Shown here in pieces: positions 44,803-57,790 of a DNA stretch of 64,000 nt. The first letter of the stretch is position 1; each line of letters starts with the position of its first letter. Origin of the DNA: Isoetes taiwanensis (taxonomy: Eukaryota > Streptophyta > Lycopodiopsida > Isoetales > Isoetaceae); contig JAJEKV010000038.1 of assembly GCA_021234155.1 (NCBI GenBank), forward strand, positions 9,099,458 to 9,163,457, written 5' to 3'. The notes beneath the pieces were generated by a model that saw nothing but the letters and a program-made list of their open reading frames with translations, was not told the origin of the DNA and did no database searches. The position numbers were made by a program, and so were the translations under genes.

Positions 44803-47024
44803 CTACCTACCATTTTCCCATAGGTCTTCAATAACAAAGATGCCCTAAGAAACCTATTTTTTTATAAATCTTGGGATGCCTGATGGCAAGACAATGACAA
44901 TGATGATCCTTGAGTAGATTGGCATATTTGGGTGGAGATCAGCTATGGAGGCGAAGTCAAAGATAAAATAAATTTCTGCCAAATGGGGCTTGATGAGAAG
45001 GTGGCTGATATTCTGGATTGTCAACCACGGGAGTAACAATCTCATTGAGTTGAAGTTCTCCCACATGATAGACATTAATAGGATCCTAAACTGATGGAGA
45101 AGGATGATGTTCATTGAACGTGAATTGAACCAAAGGAAACATGTGGATAGTCCATGGCATGGTGCGGAGGGAATAGTTGAGAATGATGTGGAGATTGTAG
45201 GGGCAAAATATTGATGTAGGTACGTTTGAAAGTTTGAAAGTATTAAAGCCATTGATGAGGAGAAACATGAGTCAGAAGGGAAGGGGGTTGAGAGCCACCA
45301 GGGCAAAATCATAGTGGTGATTGTGGACGAGAAAGAATGAGGAGTAAAAAGTGCCAATTGGGTGGGGGAGCGAGGGCGATCTCTTTCAATATCTTAATCA
45401 CCCAAAGATGAGTTGCGGCCAGCATCCTTGTGTTGCTGGTATTCAAGTCGAATTGCAGCTTGTTGAAGGAGATCCTTTTTAATGAAATTGCAGTAAGATA
45501 TGATGATCCGAAGTAGAATAAGCTAAGACTCTACAGCGACGACAATGTTTGGGGTCTGGGTTGGGGTTTGGATAGCTTGCAAGCCAACCCTTTGTGAGGA
45601 CCCTTAAATACAAGAGACTAATCCGAAGTATAGAGTCATACGGAATTTTGCAAAAGAATCAAGAAAACGGAGAAGAAAAAGAAAATAAAGAGATACATCA
45701 ATGATAGAATGAGAATCCCTGGTTTATATGAGCCAAAACAACAAGGATCTCATCGAATGAAAATATGTGAAACAGGAGAATTCTTAAGTCTTATCTAGCT
45801 TCTAAGTCTAATCTTATGGTATATATAGTACACTGGCCTTGGGCCCATAATGGAAAAACTGTTGGTAGTTGAAGCAACAACGGACTCCTGGAATATCTGC
45901 TGAAGAATCTGGGCGATCAACCTAACTATAGTGGTTGGGAGGTCCTTTGAATATGATCATGCAGATAAGGACGTGGTTGCATGACACGACTGACCAAAAT
46001 GGACATAATGCAAGTCATGGCCAATCAAAATAAAATGATCATGCATCTGAGGTCATGACTTTTGAGATTTGAGATATCACACCTTGAAGGAGTGCGGACT
46101 CACGCCCAAAGGGGTTGTGACATCCTCACGCTGAGTTGTCCCTTGTCCTTCCATGTTCTTGGGCAACTTTGAAGAGGAAGGAAGGAAGGAAGGTAAGAAG
46201 GATATTTTAATGGATTCTGCTATCTGCTTGTCACGCTGCTCCTTCCCATATCTCAGAAATGCCATGTGTTTTTGGTCATAGGACTAATATACATGTTCAT
46301 CATGTTGAACATCTAAATTCATTTGACAATGAGTTGACCCGCCATTTATGTCTCGTCCCCTCATCATTGCCACCATTCAATACCCCATCAAATACAGAAG
46401 CTTGTTTTCATAGTAACAAGTTTTATATTTCCATCTACAGGTCCATCTGCTTACATTTGACATATTTTCTTCATCTGCAACCATTCGTTGGCCAATTTCT
46501 CCATCATAACTTCTGCTACATTGCCATTTTATCATTTTCTTACTATGTTAGCCATTCTTTTCTATACCAGTAAAAACATTTGCTGAGGAAACCAGCCAAT
46601 TATTTTCTTTCGGGCATCATGTTGCCAAGATTAGGCAATATTTAAAGCGTTTTCATTCTACAGGATCATTCATCACTGAGTCACATTTAAGGTTGCAGCA
46701 CATTCACAAACGATTGAGAGGAAACATCACCTAAGCAGCTTGTACAAGTCAAATTGAAGTTTGCAAGATTTGCAAGCTTTGGTAACACTAAAACTTTGTT
46801 AATGCGCGAATGATGCCTTAATTCTATGCCACTTAATCTATTTTTTCATCATCTTATGATGATTTTTCATCTTGCCTTCAAATCCATTTTTAAGCCTTCA
46901 TTTGCTTCATATCCATTTGCTACATACCAAATTTGATTATTCTTAAATGTCTATTCTATTCTATTCTTGCCAGGTTCCAAGCATTCTTCTAGTTGGCTAA
47001 AATTTAAAAAAAAAAAGAAAAAGA
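44803..47024. other. No gene recognised
   Basis: Open frames on both strands at 44854-45357 and 46259-46573 have skewed compositions and no known motif. A (GGAA)n run lies near 46176-46195. No shared repeat with the rest of the window was seen. Confidence 0.35.
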
Positions 47025-47745
47025 AACCAGCCCGAACTAGTAGAAACTAGACCAGACATCTGTCTTCGTCAATCCCTTGGCAGTATTATCTTCTCATTAC
47101 TAGAATGAGCACTTCTAGCATGGTACCCCATCCACATCAAATAAACATTAATCAGCTTTAGCAGTAGAGTATGTTCCCTTGAAATCCCAAGGAGATGTTT
47201 TAAGCCAAAGATGCCATATAGTTATACCAATTGCCCTTATAAACACTATTATATCTTTAGGTTTCCTTTTTTTTGTTTATCTCGCATAACTGTGTATCAA
47301 GTCTATCAAATAAAGACATTTTTTCATCTATGGTAGGCATGTATTCTACCATTAGCCACTGCTCCAACTAGCCTTTGCATCGTAATGTTAAGACATTCTC
47401 TCAACTAGACTGCATTAAAGTGTAAACAATGTTTTATCCGCAAGTCTAGCATACTAGATAAGACTTGTGCATGTCTAATAAGATTAATGTCTCCTCTAGA
47501 TTCTATAATTTTAATATTTAGCAGTCTACGTATCATATTGTATATGTACAATAAATGCTTATTATGTCATAAATCTCCTTCTCCTTTTCAGTGAATATGA
47601 ACATAGAAAATAGCTTATCATATTAAGTGTTTTTGACTAGAAGGCTTAATTAAAAGCCATCATGGAAACGTTGTTTTCAGAAATTTATGCACTCATTATG
47701 TGCTTCAAAACATAGACATGAATCTTCTTGCAACCAATTAGAAAC
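47025..47745 (+). repeat. Dispersed repeat A, uninterrupted copy
   Basis: About 720 bp closely match 59830-60073 joined to 62289-62772. Landmarks are 'caatcccttggcagtattat', 'gagcacttctagcatggtac', 'aatcccaaggagatgtttta' and 'catagacatgaatcttcttg'. It represents the empty site for the LINE at 60074-62288. The repeat itself encodes nothing recognisable. Confidence 0.85.
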
Positions 47746-47842
47746 AAGGTGCTGCGCACGAGGGGTTGCCCTTCGGTGACGCGAAAGTGTGTTTTTATGG
47801 TTTCTGTTTTTGCATTCGTTTTCATGTTTTTTATTTGATTGT

Positions 47843-47950
47843 CCTTTAATCCTGTCAGTAATAGGCTTGCTGCTCTCTTTTTGGTTTGGGTCCCATAGGT
47901 CAATTGGTCTCCGTGGACGCTAAAAATCTATTCTTATTCTTATTCTTCTT
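47843..47950 (+). mobile_element. Structured SINE-like element, copy 4, 5' truncated
   Basis: Begins within the core at 'tttaatcctgtcagtaatag' and keeps the 3' block TTGGTCTCCGTGGACGCTAA with a (TATTC/TTATTC)n tail at about 47930-47950. It is nearly identical to copy 1 over this part. 5' truncation is typical of target-primed retrotransposition. Confidence 0.65.
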
Positions 47951-50280
47951 TAAGATCGAACTTGAATGCTGATTTGTTTTTTTCATCTGGTTTATCTCTT
48001 TCGATCGCTTATGTATTGTAAGGGAGCAAGAAATAAGGGTATAAGAATTGGAATTTGGACATTCTTCTTTCCTTTGTTTTGTTTGCAATGTACATGGTGA
48101 AAGAACTTTGCTTTAGTAAGACATCATTGGCTTCATTGGAGTCAGTGTTATCGGAAAAATGGTAAGGAGAGTGTTGACAATGCGATTCTTGGCATACTTA
48201 TCAGGCAACAACCCTCTCAAAATTGAAGCAAAGTTAAAACAAAAAAATCTCTACATATATAGTTACGATGTTGAATACACGATGCCGCCATAGAGAGAAC
48301 AACATTTTGGGGTTGTAACTGGGATGCTTATCAACCAAAGACGGCAAAAAGAAAATCATACATGCATGGATCACTGTGGCATGCAAATAAAATCTACACT
48401 AGTGATGCATGTATTAGCCTGGAATGTGAACAGAGCTTCGTATAGAAAGACCCTTGAGTTTCTAGACAACCGGCATACTGGTTCCACAACCGTTGGATAC
48501 CTGGAATACTATCTGGCCATTTAGATACAGTAGCCATAAAGACGTCTAGCCCACCTTTACAGTCTCCAAGGCTAGATTTCATTTGAGCGTAAAACAAGCA
48601 CCCGTTCGGATATATAGGATACAAAGTGAGTAGATCGCGAGGCTAATGATAAAGCATGTTGTGGTCCATCCACCGGCACAAGATTGAACATAATTATTTG
48701 TAAGGACTTGGTTTGCTCTTGAGCTATAAAACTCCAATGCGAGGTTGATGGGACTCAAAAGGAAGGCAGTAGGAGTCCCCACAGATGTTGCAGTATTCAA
48801 CAACTTCATAGGACCAACATCCAAATGAATTGGTTCATGATCCCACTTCAAGTCAAAAGTAAGCAGCCACGCTTGCAACCAAATCTCTCAACAATGTTAT
48901 GAAGGCATTATTATAAGCAAGATAAGCACAAGAAACCCAAAAATGCATAGCTCGAGAATCCTTCAAGTATTTGAGGGAAGCTCAAAGTACTTGCTCTTGT
49001 GTTTTCTACCCCATGGGTTGAAGCAGTTCGCATCAAATCCTTTATCCAGTCCAGATAAAGTTCTGTGTGTACAGGCTCAAATAAGCTACCCATAGCTTAA
49101 CAGATGAAGGATGATCCCGCAGAGCCCGTGATAGAACGAATAGTGCCTATAATTGGTGCGATTGAACATTAATGTAATGATATCTATAATCATGTCAAGC
49201 TCATGCTATAACAAGCTAATGGGACATAAATTAGTATCCATAAAATGACCTCTGATAGGGAAAAGAGCTGAATTATCCATATAGGAGCAACTGGACAGCC
49301 GATACACTTGCTTAGTATGTTCCACTATCTGGATAGGTTCAAGCTGTAGAAGAACGACAAAACATAGAAGGCCTAACATTTCTAACCTTTTTATGACAAG
49401 CAGTACCAGAACATGAAATGCAATGCAAGTTGATGTTGCAAAGCAAATTCAAATTTCGTATTGAATGCAAAGCTTTGTTATGGCGCCAGTTTACCAGCTC
49501 CACGATCACAAGAAAATATCAGAGAAACTATCAAGATTGCATCACTTAAGACCTCTCCAAACGAAATTAGAGCAACATTCAACTTTATAAGAATTATCAA
49601 CAAAATGGCATAGACAAAGGAAGACATGAACACAGGAAGCGGATAGGCAAGGATATACAGAGCCGTTGCTTCATCCCCATAGAAAGCAAAGAAGAATGAT
49701 GAAATACTCGTGGAAATTGCGCACAAAAGAAAACATTAGCCACTTGAGAAATTCAACGATAAAAAAAAGCCCTGAAAATATCAAAAAGAAAGTGATACCC
49801 ATGTTGAGATTCTTCACTACGGCCCATGCTGAGATACCTTGTGCAGAAAACCATGGGTGTTCATTACAGTAACTAAGCACAATGAAGAGCGGTCAGAGCT
49901 CAAACTTAGACTACCGGACTCACTAGATGATCAAACTAGAGCCTTCTCTGATAAGAACTGACTTCTCCGGAGAAGACAGAAATTCGAAACCCTAAACCGC
50001 CTATCCACGGGAGCAAGAAGAATGATCGATTACAAGCCTAGGGCAAAGCGTACGATGGATCCATAGCCAGGATGCTCCACAGTCACACATCGTGCATAAT
50101 AGAGAAATTAGGGCATCTAGAGCTTCATCTTTTCAATAAACAGGGGGTATATTTAGATCAAACTGAGCAGAGCTTAGCCATCGCTCGAAAATGAATTAAA
50201 TTTAGTTACCTAAAACATTTATTTACCTGCTGCTGTGCATCTTACCATGCCTGCATACGAAACATATAACAAGAATAGGG
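47951..50280. other. No secure gene; possible decayed HAT/TPR-type exons on minus strand
   Basis: Minus-strand frames at 48878-48579 and 48624-48394 read ALEFYSSRANQVLTNNYVQS and then DVFMATVSKWPDSIPGIQRL-WNQYAG, which resembles half-a-TPR repeats of RNA-processing proteins. No full motif set is present. Hydrophobic frames at 49880-49478 (-) are unassigned. Confidence 0.25.
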
Positions 50281-50289
50281 TAGCAAATG

Positions 50290-50810
50290 GCGATTCTTGA
50301 GTCCAAGAACCCCCTGCACAGTAAATCTCATATGGATGCTTTGGAAGACCCCAACAGCAACCCTATTTCGTTTGTTATTCCTGGGGGATAAAGGCAGCGA
50401 TCAAGGCAGTCTGTCCATAGTGGCCTGTGATACGGATAGATTGGAGTATGAAGATGTTATATGGGTAGATAAAGACTCGGTAGGCATCAATGCCACTGTG
50501 CAACTTGAAAGTGATGGGAATTTAGTACTTACAAATGAGTTAAATCTGACTATCTGGTCTACTAACACATCTAATCAAGGAGTAAAGAGAATACGACTTA
50601 CTGAATATGGAGCCTTGCTTCTTCTTAACAGTACCAATCACACCGTATGGAGCAGTTTTCAATGCCCAGCAAACAAGCTTGTATGCGGCCAAGTTCTGCA
50701 GCCTGGCATGGAGCTCAATGGAGATTACCATCTCCGAGCAGAGCAAAATGGAGCTGCTCTCTACTTCCATCAGCATCAATATCAAGAATGGAATTGGAAT
50801 ATTTCATATT
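50290..50810 (+). pseudogene. B-lectin (EP1/S-domain-like) pseudogene fragment
   Basis: The protein shows the mannose-binding B-lectin pattern: ATVQLESDGNLVLTNELNL, TIWSTNTSNQGV, LTEYGALLLLNSTNHTVW, then QVLQPGMELNGDYHLRAEQ and GAALYFHQHQ. An upstream frame starts MAILESKNPLHS near 50288 and gives DALEDPNSNPISFVIPGG, the usual start of such domains, but shifts frame near 50390. The frame then runs into the foldback element at 50810, whose sequence supplies the last residues up to 50998. No PAN, S-locus or kinase part follows. Extracellular glycoproteins and S-receptor kinases share this domain, so the original class is open. Confidence 0.75.
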
Positions 50811-51218
50811 TAAACCCCCTTTGGTTTGGGTGCTTATTCACACGGGGGGTGACTCCGGGCAACGAGAGCTGTTGGATAGGCATATTCAACCCTTATTCCT
50901 TAATCTACACCGTACGTAAAGTTCCTCGTTTGTGGGGTATGCAAGTACACAAATTGGTATACCGTATAAGAAGATATGCAACATACTATAAGATTTGAAG
51001 CAAAATACTATATGGTGTTGATTTTGTACCTGGGAAATATAATTATAACAGCTCTCGCTGCCCTACGTCACCCAGGTGTGAATAAGCACCCAAACCAAAG
51101 GGGTTTAAGGGGATTTTAATTTAAATATGTTGGACCCAATGGTTGTGTTAATTAATGTTAAAGGTACTTATGTATTAGTTGTTATACAAAAAAAATTTTG
51201 GGCCCTTCGGCCCCTAAA
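50810..51218 (+). mobile_element. Foldback element, copy 1
   Basis: Long inverted arms at 50810-50872 and 51048-51110 pair over about 60 bp. The left arm starts TTAAACCCCCTTTGGTTTGG and contains GGCAACGAGAGCTGT; the right arm is its near complement. About 175 bp lie between. Past the right arm both copies share a further 100 bp ending in an A run and a GGGCC-CTTC-GGCCC hairpin at about 51200-51213. No transposase is present. The class (MITE, or retroelement with hairpin end) is unresolved. Confidence 0.7.
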
Positions 51219-54200
51219 AAGCCATTTAGGCCTCATTGTAATATGTTGAACTAATATGTAATATTTACAATTTAAAAAAAAAAAAGAATCGTTAATAATC
51301 CCCTTTGGTAATAACTAGTAATTTTAACAATAACCAAGCAATAACAACAGTAATACGAGTAATAATATGAATATGTAATATGGTAGATATTGTGAGGAAG
51401 GGTTCCATTTTAATTTTCCAAGGTTGAAGGATTTTGAACAAAAATAGATAAGGAAACAATGTTTTTTACCAACTTTTGGAATTAGGGCAGCATTAGGTTT
51501 CAACATTCGACATGGCAGCTGCTAGGGTTTCAACATTCGAAATGGCAGCTGCATGCTTCAGACTAGGGTTTCAACATTGAGGAGATGGCAACCGCATGCT
51601 TGGTGACATGGTTCGAGGTGCGGATTTGACTGCGGTGTTGGCAGAGCATGGGGTAGAGACGATTCTATAGCAGATCCAAACTGGTGGATCGATTTTTGAA
51701 GCCACAAAGTGAATGTACATAATAACAATACGTCTCTGATAGCATTGGAATGCATTGGATGCAAGCTCGGAAGGTTTATTTCAAAGATATTTGTGCCACT
51801 TTGTTCCAACTTGCCTAATTTTGATTCTTTGCTACATGTATTCAACAAAGCTTGAGATCTTGCAAATGCCCATATAATCGTGATACGTTCTTTTTGTTTC
51901 CACATGGACTTTCTATAGAATACTGGTCATGCAAACATCTGATCCCATCTGATCTCATGGTACACTGCTGCTTATGTCCACCATTCAATTTGAGGCTTTT
52001 TCTACAAGGATGTTGATATCCTCTCTTCCACAGTGACCTCCCTAATGCCGCATGTAAACTGTTTTTTATACAAGGACATGAAAATATAATGTGCATGGAG
52101 AGCGGTGTGTAGGATTTGGCATGGCTAGAATGCAAGGTAGTGGAGGAAATTCTATTAGCGGAAGGGATTCCATTAACATGCCTACAAAAGGGTTCATATA
52201 CAAAGACAAAAGGATGAGAAGGTTCATGCCAATGAAGAGGCTATGGCATAGGCTGTATGAATACTTTGCTCGAATTCAAACTAGATGGAAAACGAGAGCA
52301 ACACATACACCGCAAGTAGAAGGAAAGACCAATATCTTTGCCGATTTTGGGTCGTAAAAGTTTTTCGAAAACTACTTAACCGGCAGTTCTTTCGATCGTC
52401 GCTTTGTCACTTCCATACTTGCAGACTCAACTCTTCTACGGTACAGTGCTCCAACAAAACCCTCATAAAAACCGTTGGCCATACCCATGAGCTCTGCTCG
52501 CGCGCTGGCTTCTGTGTAAGCACAAAGGAGGCAAGGCAAGTTTTCTAGCTGCAATGAACTGTGGCGGAAAAATTGAGATTGCCCTGTATTCAAGTCTGTG
52601 CATTCAAACAACAAAATAAAACTCTAAAATATGTGACTCAAACTTTGCATGCCAAAAAAAAAAAAAAAACGGGTAAAATTAAAAAAAGAAAAAAAAAACT
52701 CTGCCCCTAAAATAAAAAGAGGGCTTTTGTTGTGAGCCCTTGGATGTTGGACCTTTGTGAAACATGAAATCTTAGGCAAACCTTTGTGAAAAGCGTACAA
52801 AAACACAAAAAAAAACCCCCTGTTATTATGCTACATATTTAAAGGTCACTACATTTGTTGTTCTCTGTTGTGATGCATTTTATGCAAAACTTCAGCTAAG
52901 ATATCATACAAGAAACATCTCTGATGCCGGATATTATGAGCAACAATATAAGTGTGGATTCATGTGTTTTGGTTGGGCCCCTAAGCTGGTAAATTTTGTC
53001 CAATCTGTGTATGAAATTTCAGGCCCTCTTTGATGCATTTTCTAGGATGTTGATGTATAGATCTCTCTGCACTCACCTTGTCATTGGAAAATTGTCCACA
53101 TATCCTTCAATCCGGACTGACAACAAAAAATGCAAAACATGTGCCAATTTTTGCCATAATCCTTAAAGAATGTCTCAAATTGGCAAATTCACAATAAGGT
53201 GAAAATCAACTCTAACTCGGGAATGAGCATCACAAACCAAGAACCATATTACCTGTACAAATCTTGCTGGTTTACATCAATCCAGTTGTGCGCTCCTCTC
53301 CAACCATCATAGTTGCTTTAATTAATATTCATCAGGGTAAAAGCATGCTACGGTGTACCACTTTTGGAACCCTCAAAAGTACCTACACTGGGTACTTTTA
53401 AAACTGGTACTTTCTGTTTTTTCTTTCCATTAAAATCAATTGAAAATTTTTGAATTGAAGGTCAATAACATGTCAATCTATAGTATTAGAGGATAACAAT
53501 ACTATTAGAGACTAATATAAATGGATTAACTCTCAAACTTATTATTTATTGCAGCATTTATGCAAGTTCCCAGTACCCAGTGCTAGGTACTTTTCTGGGT
53601 AGTTTTGCACTCCCTAAAAAGTACTTTAGATGGTACACCCTAGCATGCTTTCACCCATCACGAATGCCTGGCGTGACAGAAACAAATCCAAAAATTTGTC
53701 ATCTCTGCTTTTGGTGCCCTTTGCTCTCTGTTTTCTTATCTCGTTCAAGAATCGTATCCCAAAATGCATTCTGGCTTCCTTTCAGCTTCTTAAATCAGCT
53801 TCTTAAACTCTGCACCTTTCCCATCCAATCAATCCCTTTTAAGTATCTCACAAACTCTCGAATAAAGAAGCCAACAATTCTGTTAAGACTGCTTCTTTTT
53901 AATGTCCATCATCTTGGCCATATCTTTTACTAAACACCATCATGGTTATGTTAAAAACTCATGTCAGAAATCAAGCTTCTGAGCTGAACACCTTGCTAGC
54001 CGCCTGAGCATTTCTCAGCTTTCATCGTAAAAGAAAGTGACAATATTTTGGCTGTTACATGCTATACGATGATGCTATATGATAGCAATGATGTTATATG
54101 TATTCATATGCTGCTTTACATAATGCAGCATGAATATCATCAAGTCAAACCATAGTGAAAGATGTTATCATATACATAGAGTAGCATGGACTACATGGAA

Positions 54201-54290
54201 AGTACTAAAAATTTTCATCTATGGAAATTACAAAAAAATTTCATCCATCAATTAAGATGTAAATCAAATTCTGGAAGCCAATCAATATGA
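51219..54290. other. No gene recognised
   Basis: AT-rich, with A-runs at 51271-51283 and 52656-52700. Frames at 52091-52357 (+) and 52135-51558 (-) are not recognised. A short segment near 52795-52850 ('gcgtacaaaaacac.aaaaa', 'ccctgttat.atgct') resembles 57155-57195. Confidence 0.35.
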
Positions 54291-54294
54291 TGAT

Positions 54295-54740
54295 AACCAG
54301 AAACACCAGGTTTGTTAGTCACCGAATCTGCAAGTAACCATTATCCCATGCCGAGAATACTGACTGTAAATTCGTGGTTGACACTGGATTACAAAGATGT
54401 GGATCATTTAGAAGCATTGCACCAAAAGCTCAATAACCTTCTAAATCTGCTGCCGTTGTTTGTTGACCGAAAATTAAAAATAGGTAAGAATAATGAGGCC
54501 GGAAAAGCACTGCAAATTTTAACACATTAATTACCAGATATAAATCAACTTATGTGGCTATAGCCGAAATGATAGAGAAGCATCAGCTTTGTATATCATC
54601 GGATCTGCAAAGAACCATTCTTCGATGCCGAGAATAGTGTGAACCTGGGATTGCCAGCGGATTACAAAGCCGTGAATAACTTCAAAGCATTCTGCCAAAA
54701 GATCGATACTGCTTCTAAGGTATGTGAACCTACTGTTTAC
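54295..54740. repeat. Tandem duplication, about 300-bp spacing
   Basis: A segment of about 140 bp at 54310-54450 recurs diverged at 54600-54740. Landmarks are 'atctgcaa(g/a)(t/g)aaccatt', 'atgccgagaata', 'ggattacaaag' and 'gcattctgccaaaagatcga' or 'gcattgcaccaaaagctcaa'. The minus-strand reading of copy 2 is open (HGFVIRWQSQVHTILGIEEW) while copy 1 has stops. Confidence 0.55.
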
Positions 54741-54924
54741 AGTGAAATTCAACACCGGGTAAGGAATATAATGAGTTCCATGCGCATAAGCTCAACATGT
54801 TTCTCAACATGCGTGGATATGGCAAGCTCAATTTGCGGTTAGAAGGTTTGCACAAATGACCACTCAACAACGAGGCGGGCCACGGTTTTACGGTGATAGG
54901 GGAGTTTTGAGCAGTTTCCATCAT

Positions 54925-55280
54925 AGTGCATATTCACACCGGGGGTTACTCCAGGCAACGAGAGCTGTCAGATTGGCATATTTGCCCTTTATTCCTTGAT
55001 CTGGACCATAGATAGTGATCCTCGTTTATGGGGTATGCCTGTACAAGTTTTTGTATACTGTATATTCAAGTTTGTAAAATACTATAAGGTTTGTCGGATT
55101 GGGCTCTCGCTGCCCTACGTAACCCCCTGTGTGAATATGCACCCAAACCAAAGGGGGTTTCAGGGGGATTTTAATTTAAAATTGTTAGATGTAATGGTTT
55201 ATATTAATTAATGTTATAATGGTAGTTATGTGTTAGTTGTTATCTTAAAAAAAAAAAAATTTGGGCCCTTCAGGCCCTAA
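54925..55280 (+). mobile_element. Foldback element, copy 2 (left arm shortened)
   Basis: Closely related to the element at 50810. The left arm begins only at GTGCATATTCACACC and so lacks the first 20 or so bases. The right arm (about 55101-55165) is complete. The shared tail ends in an A run and GGGCC-CTTCA-GGCCC at about 55264-55278. The stem is kept while the loop differs from copy 1. Confidence 0.7.
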
Positions 55281-57269
55281 CAAACGGAAACATAAATAGA
55301 GTTTAAGTTCCTAATATTAACAACACATGCGTCAAAAAACAATATTGTGAAAGTGTACATGTTGGGCATGTCTATTGTGATTTAAAGCACAAGATATGGG
55401 ATCACACAAACCATTAATCTCTACACTTAAAACAATCTATGTGTATTGCCTATGGAATCACGCAGACATTATCCTCTCCACTTGAAACAATCTTCCTTCA
55501 ATGCTATATCCTATCTTGATGTATTAAGAAATTGGGCTTATTCATGCACTAGGAAATGCCAATGTAAGTTGAGAAATGAACACAACAAAAGCAATTGCAG
55601 TGATAAAATTATGTTGATTTACTAGTTCAGCAGTGAAGCAGATCCAACCCAAACCTCATATATTATGGCTTTGTACCATGTTTGTAAATGCTACATGCAA
55701 CCGTAAGTGAACTTCCCACATTGTCGGAATTTCCCTTCAGTTTTCCTCCCTCCATAAATCTCTTCCAATGCTGCTAGTTCAAAATGCTTTGCAAGCTAAA
55801 TCAGAGGCATCACTATACCAATGTTGTAATGGTTGCAGAGCTCCTTTTTAAAGCATCAGGGCCCCTTCCACAAAGCTCCTTACAAGCCCCTGTCTTCTTT
55901 TATAGAACGGAAAAAAAGCATAGTGTCCATCATTGTCTATCATTCAGCACCTGCAGTATCAGTATAAACAAAATTTAAAATGTCAACTTTGATTTCAAAT
56001 AACAACTATGACAATGCCTATTTTAAAGTACCTACAACAAGTGTGATATGACAAAATGACTTACAATATCAATCTGATTTAACGAACTCATACCATAATC
56101 GAGCCTTACATTGGTCCATTAATTAATTCGCCGCAGACAAAAATGCCATGAACACATCATGAAAAGGGCTTGAAGCATCAAAGAAACCATAGAAGAAAAG
56201 CAGACTTTCAAGCCCCGAAAAGTACAACAACCTGCATTCAATATCATTGTTGAAGTTAATAGCAAATAAAAACAAGCTATTCACATCTCCGAATGTGCCA
56301 TTCCTGCAGGAATCAAGCTCCTCACATCCAAGAACATGCCATCAAACAAGACACCCTCACCTGTGCAGAAGACCTCTGGATATGGCAATGCGGAAGAACA
56401 AAATAGAGAAACAAGATATCTGCGATGGACAGAATAAGATAGAGCTCTATTTCCGGCTCCTGCAATTTGGCCTGCATTTGCCCTTCCTTCTTTGATTAAT
56501 TTGCATCTACCCTACCCACATCTGCCCTCATGATGGCAGAACATGTCACATGCAAACCCTGTTTGAATTGTTGCTACGAGTACTGAAACAATGGAACTGG
56601 AAAATCCATCATTGTTTACCATGCAACACCTGCAGTATCAGTACAAACAAAATTTCAAAATGTGAACTTTGATTCCAAATACGAACCCTCCATTCTTTAA
56701 CTGCTACAGAATTCAATCCGGCCATGTTCCTTTAGGCAACAAAATAATTCCCAGTTCCTCTGTTTTGCTGCAACAAAAGCACCATTCTCGCCCCAAAAAA
56801 ATTCCTCAGACGTGCAACCTTGCAAACTTCATGAATGAACCTCTGCCAATTGGTAGCTCCAGATGCCGTCCCAAAAGCCCAAAGGCCGCAGTCGGCCTCC
56901 TCTGTACCCAAATCCGGTGAAAGCCTAACTGGCCGAAAACCCTAAAGGTCGAAAACCCTAAAAACCCTAAACATCCTAAAACATAGGCCATAAATGGTTT
57001 CATGCATTGTTTCAAATTTAAAAAATCTAGCAACCGGTAGATTGTTTAACCTAATCTAGATCAACGCTCCAAAAAGAACGCACTCTAGAAATACTTTTTA
57101 GTATGCCCCAACGAATACAGCACTAAAATCATAGAAAAACCATGGCAAAAAGCGTATAAAATTACAAAAAAAACCCCTGTTATAATGCTAGATATTCCAG
57201 GTATATACTTGCATATACCAAAAATATGCCAAAAACCCACGTAAACAAGGGATTGCCCCCCTATGGGCA
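55281..57269. other. No gene recognised; short dispersed duplications
   Basis: A segment of about 80 bp at 55930-56005 recurs at 56612-56690 ('cacctgcagtatcagta.aaa', 'aacttt.gatt.caaat'). A cluster of CCCTAAA-like heptamers lies at 56938-56985. No coding region was recognised. Confidence 0.4.
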
Positions 57270-57790
57270 ACCCAAAAATGCTTAAAGCTTGCCATAGACA
57301 TTAGAACAAAGTAATACCTTTCAAAGTGTTTTTACCACCATTTCAGAACTAGAAATCTCACAATATGCAATTAGACCATAGTGTATCTTGTCAAAAATCT
57401 AGAGTTGCACAAACACTTCAAGTAGCAGATCTTTGGCAGGTTTCTCTTCGTAGCATCCATCATCCTTCAAGCAAGAGCAAACTTTGAGAGCATAAGATAC
57501 ATTGAGAGGAGAATCCCGTACCTGCAGCCAACCAAGTTAACATTGGCATGAAAATGGTAATGTAACAGGGGCCAAAAGGTACATTGGTTTTTCTCGGCTC
57601 ATCGCCCTTCATCCAATGTAGCCTTATACCCTTAGTTAGTTCTAGTATCAAAGATGAAAATGGAATTCATAAGAACAGGAACTACTAGACATATATCTGA
57701 GTTATCCATTTGTAGAAACTTGTAGTTTAATGTATGCTTCATGTTTACCACAATGCATTAAGATGTAACTGTAAAACATAACCTGATACT
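57270..57790 (+). repeat. Dispersed repeat B, uninterrupted copy
   Basis: About 520 bp match 62776-63139 joined to 63794-63915, sharing 'tcacaatatgcaattagacc', 'ggcaggtttctcttc' and 'gaactactagacatatat'. It is the empty site for the insertion at 63140-63784, and it contains the terminal exon at 57399-57521. Confidence 0.85.
57399..57521 (-). CDS. Terminal exon of an unrecognised gene, copy 1
   Basis: After an acceptor (TGCAG) the exon encodes 40 residues starting VRDSPLNVSYALKVCSCLKD and ending LLLEVFVQL-TAG. I do not recognise the protein. The second copy at 62871-62993 differs at three positions in this exon, all silent, which supports real coding function at the time of duplication. A possible earlier exon of the same gene lies at about 58332-58146 (PPKFILNGSTNVPEYAMHLS, then EPISTCILEELWPRQ), ending in TGA-G just before a GT. 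Linking the two is tentative. Confidence 0.55.
   Translation of the reverse strand, partial: VRDSPLNVSYALKVCSCLKDDGCYEEKPAKDLLLEVFVQL

Noticed and set aside
44854-45357. 167-codon minus-strand frame next to the LINE relic, considered as LINE endonuclease
   Set aside because: None of the endonuclease blocks could be found, and the composition is Ser/Pro/Ile-rich without conserved residues.
56938-56985. Cluster of CCCTAAA-like heptamers suggesting interstitial telomere repeats
   Set aside because: Only three imperfect units with unequal spacing and unrelated bases between them. Short AACCCTAAA strings are common in plant promoters.
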